Source of the DNA: Actinomycetota bacterium
Lineage (GTDB): Bacteria > Actinomycetota > Acidimicrobiia > Acidimicrobiales > Ilumatobacteraceae
Length of the DNA: 64,000 nucleotides
Direction: 5' to 3'
Assembly: GCA_016871355.1 (NCBI GenBank)
Contig: VFZC01000005.1
Coordinates: 1 to 64,000, forward strand
The position numbers were made by a program, and so were the translations under genes. The notes under the pieces were generated by a model. It saw nothing but the letters and a program-made list of their open reading frames with translations. It was not told where the DNA came from and searched no databases. Positions within the stretch are counted from its first letter, which is position 1, and every line of letters begins with the position of its first letter. Positions 49,077 to 55,875 of this stretch are shown in pieces.

Positions 49077-50264
49077 TCACAGCCTCCCACGCCGCACGAA
49101 TCGACTCACGGCTTCCACGTGGTGCGTCTGCGGAAACAGATCGAGAACCTCACATTGGTCGAGCACATACCCCGCGGTGTCGAGTAGTCGCGCGTCGCGA
49201 CCCAACGATGCCGGGTCGCACGACACCAGAACGATCACCGCCGCCTTCGTGTTCGCGAGAACCTCCACACCCGACGCACGCAAACCGTCCCGAGCCGGAT
49301 CGGCGATCACCACGGCACAATCGTGCGGCGACCAATCGTCGACGCGCGACTCGACGACGGTGGCCGAGCGATCCGACAAGTTCTCGCGAGCATCGGCGCA
49401 GGCCCACGAGTTGCTCTCGATCGCGACCACGTGACGATCGGGCGGCACCACCAGCGCGGCGAAGAGACCGATACCCGAGTAGGCGTCCACCACGTCGCCG
49501 GCGGGCCAGGTGCGCGGATCGCCGAGCGCACGTCGCACCGCATCGACCAGCGCTTCGGCCGCGACGGGTGACGACTGGAAGAACGAACCAGCCGATACCA
49601 CGAAGTCACGATCGAACACGCGCTCGACGAGGCGAGCATCGGGTCCACCGAGATCGGACAACCCCGACACGTCGTGCGCGTCGGGCTCGGCCCACCACGT
49701 GATGGCGTCATCGACACTCGACACTCTGATCGCGATCTCGTCGACTTCCGAACCGACGCGAACCGTCTCGAGCGCCGCGTTGAGAGTGGGATGAGCCACC
49801 AGACATTCCGTCACCGGAACCACATCGTGCGACGAGCGACGCCGGAACCCCACCTGCCCGCCCTCACCGCGGGCCACGCGGATGGTCGTGCGGTATCCGA
49901 AAAGCTCGTTGTGCACCGGACCGAGAACGACGTCGGGGTCGGCCAGGCGCCCGATGCGGACGAGCGACTCGCGCACGATGTCGACCTTGATACGTCGCTG
50001 CAACGCGACCGACGCGTGCTGAAGGTCGCAGCCGCCGCAACCGCGGCTCACGTAACGGCAGGGCGGTTCGACACGATCGGGATTGGCTTCGAGTACCTCG
50101 ACGGCCACGGCCCGTGCATAGTCGCGCGACTGCTTCACGATGCGGATCGACACGACCTCGCCGGGCAGTCCGCCTTCGACGAAGACCACGCGCCCATCGG
50201 GGAGTCGTCCCAGACCGTCACCCTCGGCAACGACCTTTTCGATACGCACCTCGGGTTCGGTCAT
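49077..50264 (-). CDS. TRAM-domain RNA m5U methyltransferase (RumA/TrmFO-like)
   Basis: A 395-residue SAM-dependent uridine-C5 methyltransferase. An N-terminal TRAM domain (about 1-60) is followed by a 4Fe-4S motif with Cys69, Cys76, Cys79 (C-G-G-C-D-L-Q-H) and Cys154. The SAM motif is V-D-A-Y-S-G-I-G-L-F, D-P-A-R-D-G-L is the motif before the active site, and the nucleophile Cys is in V-S-C-D-P-A-S-L. Whether the target is 23S rRNA (RlmD/RumA-like) or tRNA cannot be told. TAGTCT lies 9 nt before the ATG. Confidence 0.88.
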   Translation of the reverse strand: MTEPEVRIEKVVAEGDGLGRLPDGRVVFVEGGLPGEVVSIRIVKQSRDYARAVAVEVLEANPDRVEPPCRYVSRGCGGCDLQHASVALQRRIKVDIVRESLVRIGRLADPDVVLGPVHNELFGYRTTIRVARGEGGQVGFRRRSSHDVVPVTECLVAHPTLNAALETVRVGSEVDEIAIRVSSVDDAITWWAEPDAHDVSGLSDLGGPDARLVERVFDRDFVVSAGSFFQSSPVAAEALVDAVRRALGDPRTWPAGDVVDAYSGIGLFAALVVPPDRHVVAIESNSWACADARENLSDRSATVVESRVDDWSPHDCAVVIADPARDGLRASGVEVLANTKAAVIVLVSCDPASLGRDARLLDTAGYVLDQCEVLDLFPQTHHVEAVSRFVRRGRL

Positions 50265-50313
50265 GACGAGCCGAGACTACGGGCGCACTCACTCGGCCCG
50301 TGACTCTGACGGG

Positions 50314-50319
50314 TAGCGT
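50314..50319 (+). promoter_or_regulatory. -10 box of leaderless rpe promoter
   Basis: TAGCGT, 7 nt before GTG 50327; it sets the rpe start. Confidence 0.5.
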
Positions 50320-50326
50320 TCACGGC

Positions 50327-51013
50327 GTGGCGCTTCCGATCCAGATCGTCCCCTCGGTGCTTCCGTGCGACTTCGCCCGTCTGGGTGCCGAGATCGAAGC
50401 TCTCGATGCAGCCGGCGTCGATCACTTCCAGTGGGACGTCATGGACGGCCAGTTCGTGCCCAACCTCACCTTCGGGCCCGACGTGATCGCCGCCGCGCGC
50501 AAGCACACCAAGAAGCCTTTCGAAGCGCACTTGATGACGCTCACCCCCGATGTGCTCGCGGCGCGCTACGTCGAAGCGGGCTGCAATCGCCTCATCGTGC
50601 ACGTCGAGGCCTGCACCCATCTGCACCGCACGCTCGGCAACATCGCGTCGCTCGGTGCCACCGCGGCGGTCGCACTCAATCCGCACACGCCCATCAGTGA
50701 GGTCGCCAACGTTCTCGATCTGGTCGACATGGTGCTCGTGATGACGGTGAACCCGGGTTTCGGCGGCCAGTCGTACATCGCGCCGATGGAACCCAAGATC
50801 CGCGAACTGCGCGATCTGCTGGTGGCCCGCGGACTTCACGATCGCGTGAACATCGAAGTCGACGGCGGCATCGGCCCCACCACGATCGCTGGGGCCGTGA
50901 ACGCCGGTGCCAACGTGCTCATCGCCGGCACGGCGTTGTTCCGCTACGCCGAAGGTCTCGACTTCGCGGTGGCCGACTTGCGCGCCCGCGCCGAAGCAGC
51001 GCGAGCGGCCTGA
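50327..51013 (+). CDS. rpe: Ribulose-phosphate 3-epimerase
   Basis: Interconverts ribulose 5-phosphate and xylulose 5-phosphate in the pentose phosphate pathway. The 228-residue barrel has I-V-P-S-V-L-P-C-D-F-A-R-L (7-19), D-V-M-D-G-Q-F-V-P-N-L-T-F-G-P (about 38-52, catalytic Asp), H-L-M-T, V-N-P-G-F-G-G-Q (about 143-150) and E-V-D-G-G-I. The common S-A-D is C-D-F here and S-I-L is S-V-L, minor variations. The 3' end overlaps the convergent gene by 70 bp. Confidence 0.95.
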   Translation: MALPIQIVPSVLPCDFARLGAEIEALDAAGVDHFQWDVMDGQFVPNLTFGPDVIAAARKHTKKPFEAHLMTLTPDVLAARYVEAGCNRLIVHVEACTHLHRTLGNIASLGATAAVALNPHTPISEVANVLDLVDMVLVMTVNPGFGGQSYIAPMEPKIRELRDLLVARGLHDRVNIEVDGGIGPTTIAGAVNAGANVLIAGTALFRYAEGLDFAVADLRARAEAARAA

Positions 51014-51651
51014 CGTCGCCGACTCCGACCCACCACAGCGCGAACACCGTTGGCGATGATCGCCAGACCCACCAGTCCTCCGAAGACCCACGCGAACGGC
51101 AGCGCCACCGCGCGGAGCAGACCGCGTGAATCGTCGGCCAGCGGGGCCAATACTCCGCTCTCCACACTGCGCCCGTCGAGCGTGAGGGTCCGCACCGCAT
51201 CTTCGAGTTCGGGGCAATCGAGATTGCGTTCTTCGATTCCGATCACCTGATTGCCGCCGAAGAGCGGCTCGGGATCGCGCACTTTCGAGAACAAGCGATT
51301 TGTCTCGTCGTCGAGAGCGGCCGCGACGATGTACTCGACATCGACGTCGAGGAATCGAACATCGTCTCCGAAGTCGACGTCGACGAGACCGTTCGCGGTG
51401 TAACCCTCCAGGTTCCCGCCGCGCAGTTGGCGCACCTCGAAACGAGCGGTTCGACGATCGGCTGCCACCAACAGGCCCACGAACGTGGCGCGCGGAACCT
51501 CCGGGATCGGACAATCGGACGGAATGGTGGTGTTGACGGCCGGCACCGAGGGCGGCGTGCTCGGAGGCACCGAAGCCGACGCTTCGAGGCCCATCGACGC
51601 GGTGATGCCGCCGACGGCGATCAGAGTCAGAGCGATCGCGCGGCGAACCAT
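50944..51651 (-). CDS. Exported single-pass membrane protein of unknown function
   Basis: A 235-residue protein. The N-terminal signal (about 1-26, A-L-T-L-I-A-V-G-G-I) and Pro/Thr linker precede an acidic extracytoplasmic domain (about 45-170) with Cys in S-D-C-P and L-D-C-P. A C-terminal membrane helix (about 187-207) and a strongly basic cytoplasmic tail follow. The layout (signal, domain, helix, basic tail) is like cell-surface or adaptor proteins. ATG 51651 is supported by TAGCGT (51659-51664) 7 nt upstream. Overlaps the rpe end by 70 bp. Confidence 0.7.
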   Translation of the reverse strand: MVRRAIALTLIAVGGITASMGLEASASVPPSTPPSVPAVNTTIPSDCPIPEVPRATFVGLLVAADRRTARFEVRQLRGGNLEGYTANGLVDVDFGDDVRFLDVDVEYIVAAALDDETNRLFSKVRDPEPLFGGNQVIGIEERNLDCPELEDAVRTLTLDGRSVESGVLAPLADDSRGLLRAVALPFAWVFGGLVGLAIIANGVRAVVGRSRRRQAARAASARARKSATAKSRPSA

Positions 51652-51688
51652 CGACCCCACGCTAGTGAGGGCCGACGACGCGAATGTG

Positions 51689-52498
51689 TCAGCGACCCTT
51701 GAAGACGGGTGCGCGCTTCTCGAGGAACGCCGCGATCGCCTCGGGCGTGTCCTTGGTTCCGAAGTTGACGGTTTGTGCCGTTCCTTCGTCGTCGAGGGCC
51801 TCTTCGAGTGTCACGTTCATGGCGTTGTTGAGCATGCGCTTCGACTGCGCCAACGCGATGGGCGGCATGGCGAGCAGACGCTGCGTCCAGTCGGCCACGA
51901 ACGCGTCGAGTTCGCCATCGGGAACGACGCGATTGACCAGTCCGATGCGATCGGCCTCGGCGGCCGAGATGATGTCGGCGAAGAAGGTCAACTCCTTGGC
52001 ACGATGCAGACCCACGCGCCGCGGCAATATCCACGAACCGCCGCCGTCGAGCGAGAGTCCGCGCTTGGCGAAGATCTCGGAGAAACGTGCGTTGTCTGAT
52101 GCCACCACCAGATCGCAGCCCAGCGCCATGTTGGCACCCACACCGACCGCCACACCACGCACCTTGGCGATCGTGGGCTGAGGCAGACGGGCCAGCGCGA
52201 GAATGACCGAAGTGACCTCACGCATCGAGTAGTAGGTGTGCGAGTGCTCACGGCCGCTCGACTTGCCGACGGTGTTGAGGTCGGCGCCGCTGCAGAACTC
52301 GTTGTTCGCGCCGGTGAGAACCACCACGCGATCGGACCCGTTGTTGTAGATCTCGGTGAGAGCGTCGTGCAGCTCGATCCACATCTGACCGTTGACCGCG
52401 TTCTTGCGCTCGGGTCGATTGAACGTGAGAGTGACCACACCCTCGGCACGGTCGACGATGATGGTCTCGTACTGCTTGGAATTCGCGTTGCTGCTCAC
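51689..52498 (-). CDS. Enoyl-CoA hydratase/isomerase family protein
   Basis: A 269-residue crotonase. The oxyanion-hole motifs are G-A-N-N-E-F-C-S-G-A-D-L-N (about 61-73) and V-R-G-V-A-V-G-V-G-A-N-M-A-L-G-C-D (about 105-121). F-A-K-R-G-L-S-L-D-G-G-G-S-W (about 134-147) has Asp where bona fide enoyl-CoA hydratases carry a catalytic Glu, so isomerase activity is as likely as hydration. GTG 52498 is fixed by TATCGT 7 nt upstream. Divergent from a tiny membrane protein with overlapping -10 boxes. Confidence 0.88.
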   Translation of the reverse strand: MSSNANSKQYETIIVDRAEGVVTLTFNRPERKNAVNGQMWIELHDALTEIYNNGSDRVVVLTGANNEFCSGADLNTVGKSSGREHSHTYYSMREVTSVILALARLPQPTIAKVRGVAVGVGANMALGCDLVVASDNARFSEIFAKRGLSLDGGGSWILPRRVGLHRAKELTFFADIISAAEADRIGLVNRVVPDGELDAFVADWTQRLLAMPPIALAQSKRMLNNAMNVTLEEALDDEGTAQTVNFGTKDTPEAIAAFLEKRAPVFKGR

Positions 52499-52505
52499 CG
52501 GAGGG

Positions 52506-52513
52506 ACGATAAT
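52506..52513. promoter_or_regulatory. Overlapping divergent leaderless -10 boxes
   Basis: Minus-strand TATCGT (52506-52511, 7 nt before GTG 52498) and plus-strand GATAAT (52508-52513, 6 nt before ATG 52520) share four bases in a 21-bp gap. Confidence 0.5.
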
Positions 52514-52519
52514 GACGGC

Positions 52520-52630
52520 ATGGGTTTCAACCCGTATCGGAAGTTCCGGGCCCGCCGCGCCGACTACGTCTTCGTGGCTGCCGCCATTGTCGCGGCGATC
52601 GCGCTCGTCGTCTGGGCCTTCCTTGGCTGA
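52520..52630 (+). CDS. 36-residue single-pass membrane protein
   Basis: M-G-F-N-P-Y-R-K-F-R-A-R-R-A-D-Y followed by a 19-residue hydrophobic helix and a short end. The basic, Arg-rich N-terminus gives an N-in orientation. I recall similar M-G-F-N-P-Y-R proteins in other actinobacteria, with no known function. Its ATG has a -10 box 6 nt upstream. The TGA stop overlaps the TTG start of the next gene, suggesting coupling. Confidence 0.65.
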   Translation: MGFNPYRKFRARRADYVFVAAAIVAAIALVVWAFLG

Positions 52631-52847
52631 TCGGGCCAAACTCTCCATCTGGAACGGTCTGTACGGCCCGGTGGAAGTGCGCCGGGTCCAGCCGTACCAG
52701 GCCACCAAGCGCTACGTGTGCCCGGGCTGCCACCGCGACATTCCGGTCGGCCTCGGACACGTGGTGGCGGTTCCTCGTGATGCGCCCGACCTGCGTCGCC
52801 ACTGGCACCACGCATGTTGGCGGTCGCGAGCGAAACGTTCGTCGTGA
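52623..52847 (+). CDS. Small CxxC/HH protein (actinobacterial, often labelled ATP/GTP-binding)
   Basis: A 74-residue protein from TTG 52623, overlapping the stop of the 36-residue gene. The core is Y-V-C-P-G-C-H-R-D-I-P-V-G-L-G-H-V-V (about 31-48) and R-R-H-W-H-H-A-C-W (about 60-68). Cys/His spacing suits one zinc site. This matches a short family conserved in actinobacteria whose ATP/GTP-binding label has no visible basis in sequence. The start codon is the least certain part. Confidence 0.65.
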   Translation: MADRAKLSIWNGLYGPVEVRRVQPYQATKRYVCPGCHRDIPVGLGHVVAVPRDAPDLRRHWHHACWRSRAKRSS

Positions 52848-52870
52848 CCGAGGATCCTCGTCGGGGTCGT

Positions 52871-53356
52871 CTAGAACGCGTTCTCGATGATCTCGACCCG
52901 AGTGCCCGACACCGCCGCCACGTCGAATCGAACCGTGACACGACCCGGTTGATGTTCGGCCAACCACGCGGCGGCCAGTCGACGTAAACGTTGCTGTTTG
53001 TCGCGAGTGACGGCCAGCGACGGATGCCCGAAGTAGTCGGTGGCCCGAGCCTTCACCTCGCACACCACCAGCACCTGATCACGACGAGCGATCAGGTCGA
53101 TTTCGCCGTTGCGACCATCACGCCAATTGCGTTCGACGATCTGGAACCCCTTCGCGCGATACCACTCGGCGGCGCGGTCTTCGCCCCAACGACCACGAGC
53201 GTTGTTGGCGCTGCGGCGCGGTGCGCTCGCCTCGCCTACGGGCGGTCGAGGTCGTTCAGTTCTTCGCGCGGAAGTTCTTCGACGTTCACGTCCTTGAAGG
53301 TGAGGATCTTCACCTTCGACACGAAACGGCTCTTGCGGTACATGTCCCAGACCCAC
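52871..53356 (-). CDS. UPF0102 (YraN) family nuclease-like protein
   Basis: The conserved YraN core starts near 53200: A-R-G-R-W-G-E-D-R-A-A-E-W-Y, then G-F-Q-I-V-E-R-N-W-R-D, G-E-I-D-L-I-A-R-R-D-Q-V-L-V-V-C-E-V-K-A-R and a C-terminal R-V-T-V-R-F-D-V-A-A-V. This is a PD-(D/E)xK nuclease-like fold (E-I-D, E-V-K). Function unknown. The only canonical start upstream is ATG 53356, 121 bp inside the DUF2469 gene. The real start is probably near 53230, where no ATG, GTG or TTG exists; GTA at the DUF2469 stop is in frame. Confidence 0.75.
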   Translation of the reverse strand: MGLGHVPQEPFRVEGEDPHLQGRERRRTSARRTERPRPPVGEASAPRRSANNARGRWGEDRAAEWYRAKGFQIVERNWRDGRNGEIDLIARRDQVLVVCEVKARATDYFGHPSLAVTRDKQQRLRRLAAAWLAEHQPGRVTVRFDVAAVSGTRVEIIENAF

Positions 53357-53547
53357 GCGTCGGTCAACTCCACTTGGACGAGCGGCCGTGTCGATTCTCC
53401 GGTCACGGAGACGTCGACTTTGTTGGCCAAATAGAAACGGCGCTCGGTTTCGACGGCGTAGCGGAACATGGCCGCGACGTCTTGATACTCGTGCGCCAAC
53501 TGGAGCTCGCGCTCGGCCTCGAACTCTTCGAGGTCGTCAGTGCCCAA
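53236..53547 (-). CDS. DUF2469 family protein
   Basis: A 103-residue actinobacteria-specific protein, often encoded beside rnhB and yraN. It begins M-G-T-D-D-L-E-E-F-E-A-E-R-E-L-Q-L (1-17) and contains F-R-Y-A-V-E-T-E-R-R-F-Y-L (about 28-40). Function unknown; the acidic N-terminal helix is characteristic. ATG follows an AGGAG-like ribosome binding site. It is a good taxonomic marker for Actinomycetota. Its tail is overlapped by the upstream part of the yraN frame. Confidence 0.9.
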   Translation of the reverse strand: MGTDDLEEFEAERELQLAHEYQDVAAMFRYAVETERRFYLANKVDVSVTGESTRPLVQVELTDAWVWDMYRKSRFVSKVKILTFKDVNVEELPREELNDLDRP

Positions 53548-53577
53548 TGGAGGAGCCTTTCGTGAGAAGAAAGACGA

Positions 53578-53925
53578 TCAGAATTCGCGCTTCTCGCGCA
53601 CCTTGGCGGCCTTGCCGCTGCGATCGCGGAGGTAGTACATTTTGGCGCGACGCACGTCGCCCTTCTTGACGACCTCGATCTTGGCGACGCTCGGGCTGTG
53701 CACCGGGAACTTGCGCTCAACACCCACGCCGTAACTCACCTTGCGGACCGTGTAGGTCTCCTGAATGCCCGAACCCGAACGGGAGGTGACATTGCCCTGG
53801 AAGATCTGCACACGCTCTTTGCCGCTCTCGACCACACGCACGTGGACCTTGAGTTCGTCACCGGGCCCGAACTCGGGAATGTCGGTGCGAAGGTTCTGCA
53901 GGTCAACGATGTCGGTGGTCTTCAT
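53578..53925 (-). CDS. rplS: 50S ribosomal protein bL19
   Basis: A 115-residue bL19 at the 30S-50S interface. Standard pattern: [15 protein letters not shown] (about 19-33), R-V-Q-I-F-Q-G-N-V (about 38-46), [20 protein letters not shown] (about 52-71), and [17 protein letters not shown] (about 92-108). Complete and of normal length. Distal to trmD in the usual rpsP-rimM-trmD-rplS order. Confidence 0.97.
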   Translation of the reverse strand: MKTTDIVDLQNLRTDIPEFGPGDELKVHVRVVESGKERVQIFQGNVTSRSGSGIQETYTVRKVSYGVGVERKFPVHSPSVAKIEVVKKGDVRRAKMYYLRDRSGKAAKVREKREF

Positions 53926-53951
53926 GATGCGTCCTCAGGTCGGGTAGCCGG

Positions 53952-54698
53952 TCAAGGATACGGGACGGCTGGGAACTCTTCCAACAGGCGTTTCTCCTGG
54001 TCGGAGAGGCCACCGCGGGCGTCGATGAGGTCGGGGCGAACGCGCAGGGTGCGGTGCAGGGCCTGAGCCAACCGCCACCGCTCGATTCGGGCGTGATCGC
54101 CGCTGCGCAGGATCTCGGGCACCGGCCAGCCGCGGAAGTCGGCCGGGCGGGTGTAGTGCGATTCTTCGAGGAGACCCGACGTTCCGAAACTCTCGGTGAC
54201 CGGGCTCACGTCGTTGCCCATGGCGCCCGGGATCAACCGAGCGACGGCCTCGATCACGAGGCAGGCTGCCACTTCTCCACCCGACAGCACCACGTCGCCG
54301 ATGCTGATCTCGCCGTCGACGAGATGCTCGACCACGCGATGATCGACACCTTCGTACCGGCCGCACAGCAGGCTGAAACCGCCGCCGGTCGGGTGCGTGG
54401 CCGCGAGTTCGCGGGCCATGGCCTGATCGAACCGGCGACCGCCCGGGCTGAGCAAGAACAACGGTCGGGGCGGAGCGGCCGCTTCCACCGACGCGAAGAT
54501 CGGCTCGGCGCGCATGACCATGCCGGCACCGCCACCGAATGGTGCGTCGTCGACTGAACGGTGCACATCGGTCGTGTGTTCACGAAGGTCGTGACAGCGC
54601 AGATCGAGCAAGCCGTTCTCGCGGGCCTTGCCCAACAGACTCTCGGAGCAGAACCCGTCGACGAGGGCGGGGAAGATGCTGAAGACGTCGACTCTCAT
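53952..54698 (-). CDS. trmD: tRNA (guanine-N1)-methyltransferase TrmD
   Basis: Makes m1G37 in tRNAs to prevent frameshifts. The 248-residue SPOUT enzyme has [10 protein letters not shown] (1-10), the deep-knot region [11 protein letters not shown] (about 112-122), Y-E-G being the TrmD signature, [12 protein letters not shown] (about 131-142), and the catalytic S-H-Y-T-R-P-A-D-F (about 176-184). Its ATG overlaps the rimM stop (4 nt). Confidence 0.97.
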   Translation of the reverse strand: MRVDVFSIFPALVDGFCSESLLGKARENGLLDLRCHDLREHTTDVHRSVDDAPFGGGAGMVMRAEPIFASVEAAAPPRPLFLLSPGGRRFDQAMARELAATHPTGGGFSLLCGRYEGVDHRVVEHLVDGEISIGDVVLSGGEVAACLVIEAVARLIPGAMGNDVSPVTESFGTSGLLEESHYTRPADFRGWPVPEILRSGDHARIERWRLAQALHRTLRVRPDLIDARGGLSDQEKRLLEEFPAVPYP

Positions 54699-55204
54699 GA
54701 TTCGTCCAGATCGAAGAGACCCTCGGGCGCATCCACGTGCACGACGATGCGATCGGCCACGTGTTCGACACGCGCGACGAAGCGGCCCGGAACGAGCGCA
54801 CCCGAGTCAATTTCGAGCAGATCGTCAGCCGGATTGGCCACCACCGCAACACAACGACCGCGCGTCGTGCCGTGTTGATCGATCACCTCGGCACCGATGA
54901 CTTCGTGAACCCACACCGCTTCCGGATCGACGAGGGGTTCGGCCCAAATGGTTCGATTCACCAAACGTTCGACGGTGTTGCGATCGTCCACGCCCACCAG
55001 GCCGACCACCGGACGACCCGAGGCTTCGAACGACTCGACGATCTCGACCCATCCTCCGGGCCAGCCTTCGCACCACAGGCGCGATCCGACCGCGACTCGT
55101 TCGGTGCGATCGGTGGAGAGGTTCACGTGCACTCGACCACGAACACCATGGGGACGACCGAAACGGCCGACCTCGAGCAGATGGGGCGGGCGTAACTCGG
55201 TCAT
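54695..55204 (-). CDS. rimM: Ribosome maturation factor RimM
   Basis: A 169-residue 30S assembly factor with an N-terminal RimM domain ([14 protein letters not shown], 10-23) and a C-terminal PRC-barrel domain (about 92-165, with V-W-V-H-E-V-I-G and V-P-G-R-F-V-A-R). ATG 55204 directly precedes the conserved core. The frame is open 44 codons further upstream, but that part is antisense-like and overlaps the KH gene. It starts 16 nt after the KH gene stop. Confidence 0.95.
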   Translation of the reverse strand: MTELRPPHLLEVGRFGRPHGVRGRVHVNLSTDRTERVAVGSRLWCEGWPGGWVEIVESFEASGRPVVGLVGVDDRNTVERLVNRTIWAEPLVDPEAVWVHEVIGAEVIDQHGTTRGRCVAVVANPADDLLEIDSGALVPGRFVARVEHVADRIVVHVDAPEGLFDLDES

Positions 55205-55220
55205 CGCCGAGCCGATCGAA

Positions 55221-55484
55221 TCAGTCGACGAAGTCGACGTCGACCTCGCTGCCGTCCTTGGCGGCGGCGGCGCGCACGAGTGTGCGAATGCTCTGCGCGG
55301 TGCGGCCACGACGGCCGATGACGCGGCCCAGATCACCGGGGCCGACCTTCACTTCGAGCTTGGCGCGGTGACGGCCCTCGACTTCGTTGACCACCACGGC
55401 GTCGGGATCGTCGACGATGGAGCGCACCACGTGGGTGAGAACGGCGACGGCCGTCGGCGAGGCGTACTGGTTGGGATCGCTCAC
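55221..55484 (-). CDS. KH-domain RNA-binding protein (KhpA-like)
   Basis: An 87-residue single-KH protein of the YlqC/KhpA family. The G-x-x-G loop is in L-G-R-V-I-G-R-R-G-R-T-A-Q-S-I (about 53-67). It is preceded by V-G-P-G-D and ends in an acidic D-V-D-F-V-D. In Firmicutes KhpA pairs with Jag/KhpB in envelope control. GTG 55484 is used (V-S-D-P-N-Q-Y); the open frame further upstream is out of the conserved domain. It lies between rpsP and rimM as in most actinobacteria. Confidence 0.9.
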   Translation of the reverse strand: MSDPNQYASPTAVAVLTHVVRSIVDDPDAVVVNEVEGRHRAKLEVKVGPGDLGRVIGRRGRTAQSIRTLVRAAAAKDGSEVDVDFVD

Positions 55485-55500
55485 GATGGAACTCGTGGGA

Positions 55501-55770
55501 TCACTTGCCGCGGGCGGCGGTGAACTGCGCCCACGCACCCGAGATCTCGAGAAGCTTGCGGACACGCTCGGTGGGCTGCGCACCCTTCATCAACCAGGCC
55601 ACGGCCTTGTCGTTGTCGATGTTGAGACCCGACGGTTCGAGACGCGGGTTGTACTGGCCGAGGATCTCGAGGAAAGCGCCGTCGCGCGCGGTGCGGCTGT
55701 CGCTCGCAATGACGCGGTAATACGGCTGCTTGGTCTTTCCGATTCGAGTGAGACGCAACTTGACGGCCAT
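55501..55770 (-). CDS. rpsP: 30S ribosomal protein bS16
   Basis: An 89-residue bS16 needed for 30S assembly. Begins M-A-V-K-L-R-L-T-R-I-G-K-T-K-Q-P-Y-Y-R with I-A-S-D-S-R-T-A-R-D-G (about 21-31) and A-W-L-M-K-G-A-Q-P-T-E-R-V. Complete. An AGGAG ribosome binding site is about 10 nt upstream, and a 7-bp hairpin lies at 55792-55811 before it. First gene of the rpsP-KH-rimM-trmD-rplS operon. Confidence 0.97.
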   Translation of the reverse strand: MAVKLRLTRIGKTKQPYYRVIASDSRTARDGAFLEILGQYNPRLEPSGLNIDNDKAVAWLMKGAQPTERVRKLLEISGAWAQFTAARGK

Positions 55771-55791
55771 GTAAGAAGAACTCCTGCGGTT

Positions 55792-55811
55792 ACGGATCCG
55801 CGGTGATCCGT
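55792..55811 (-). promoter_or_regulatory. Hairpin before the rpsP ribosome binding site
   Basis: ACGGATC / GATCCGT (7 bp, 6-nt loop), ending about 10 nt before AGGAG of rpsP. It could regulate ribosomal-operon translation or be a weak terminator. No T-run. Confidence 0.35.
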
Positions 55812-55845
55812 GGACGGGAACCCTGAGAGGTTAGCGGTGGGTCTC

Positions 55846-55862
55846 GGGCGTCCCCAACGCCC
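55846..55862 (-). terminator. Short GC hairpin after ffh
   Basis: GGGCGT / ACGCCC with a 5-nt loop, 14 bp after the ffh stop. No T-run, so only a tentative terminator between ffh and the rpsP operon. Confidence 0.35.
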
Positions 55863-55875
55863 GCCGACCAGGACC

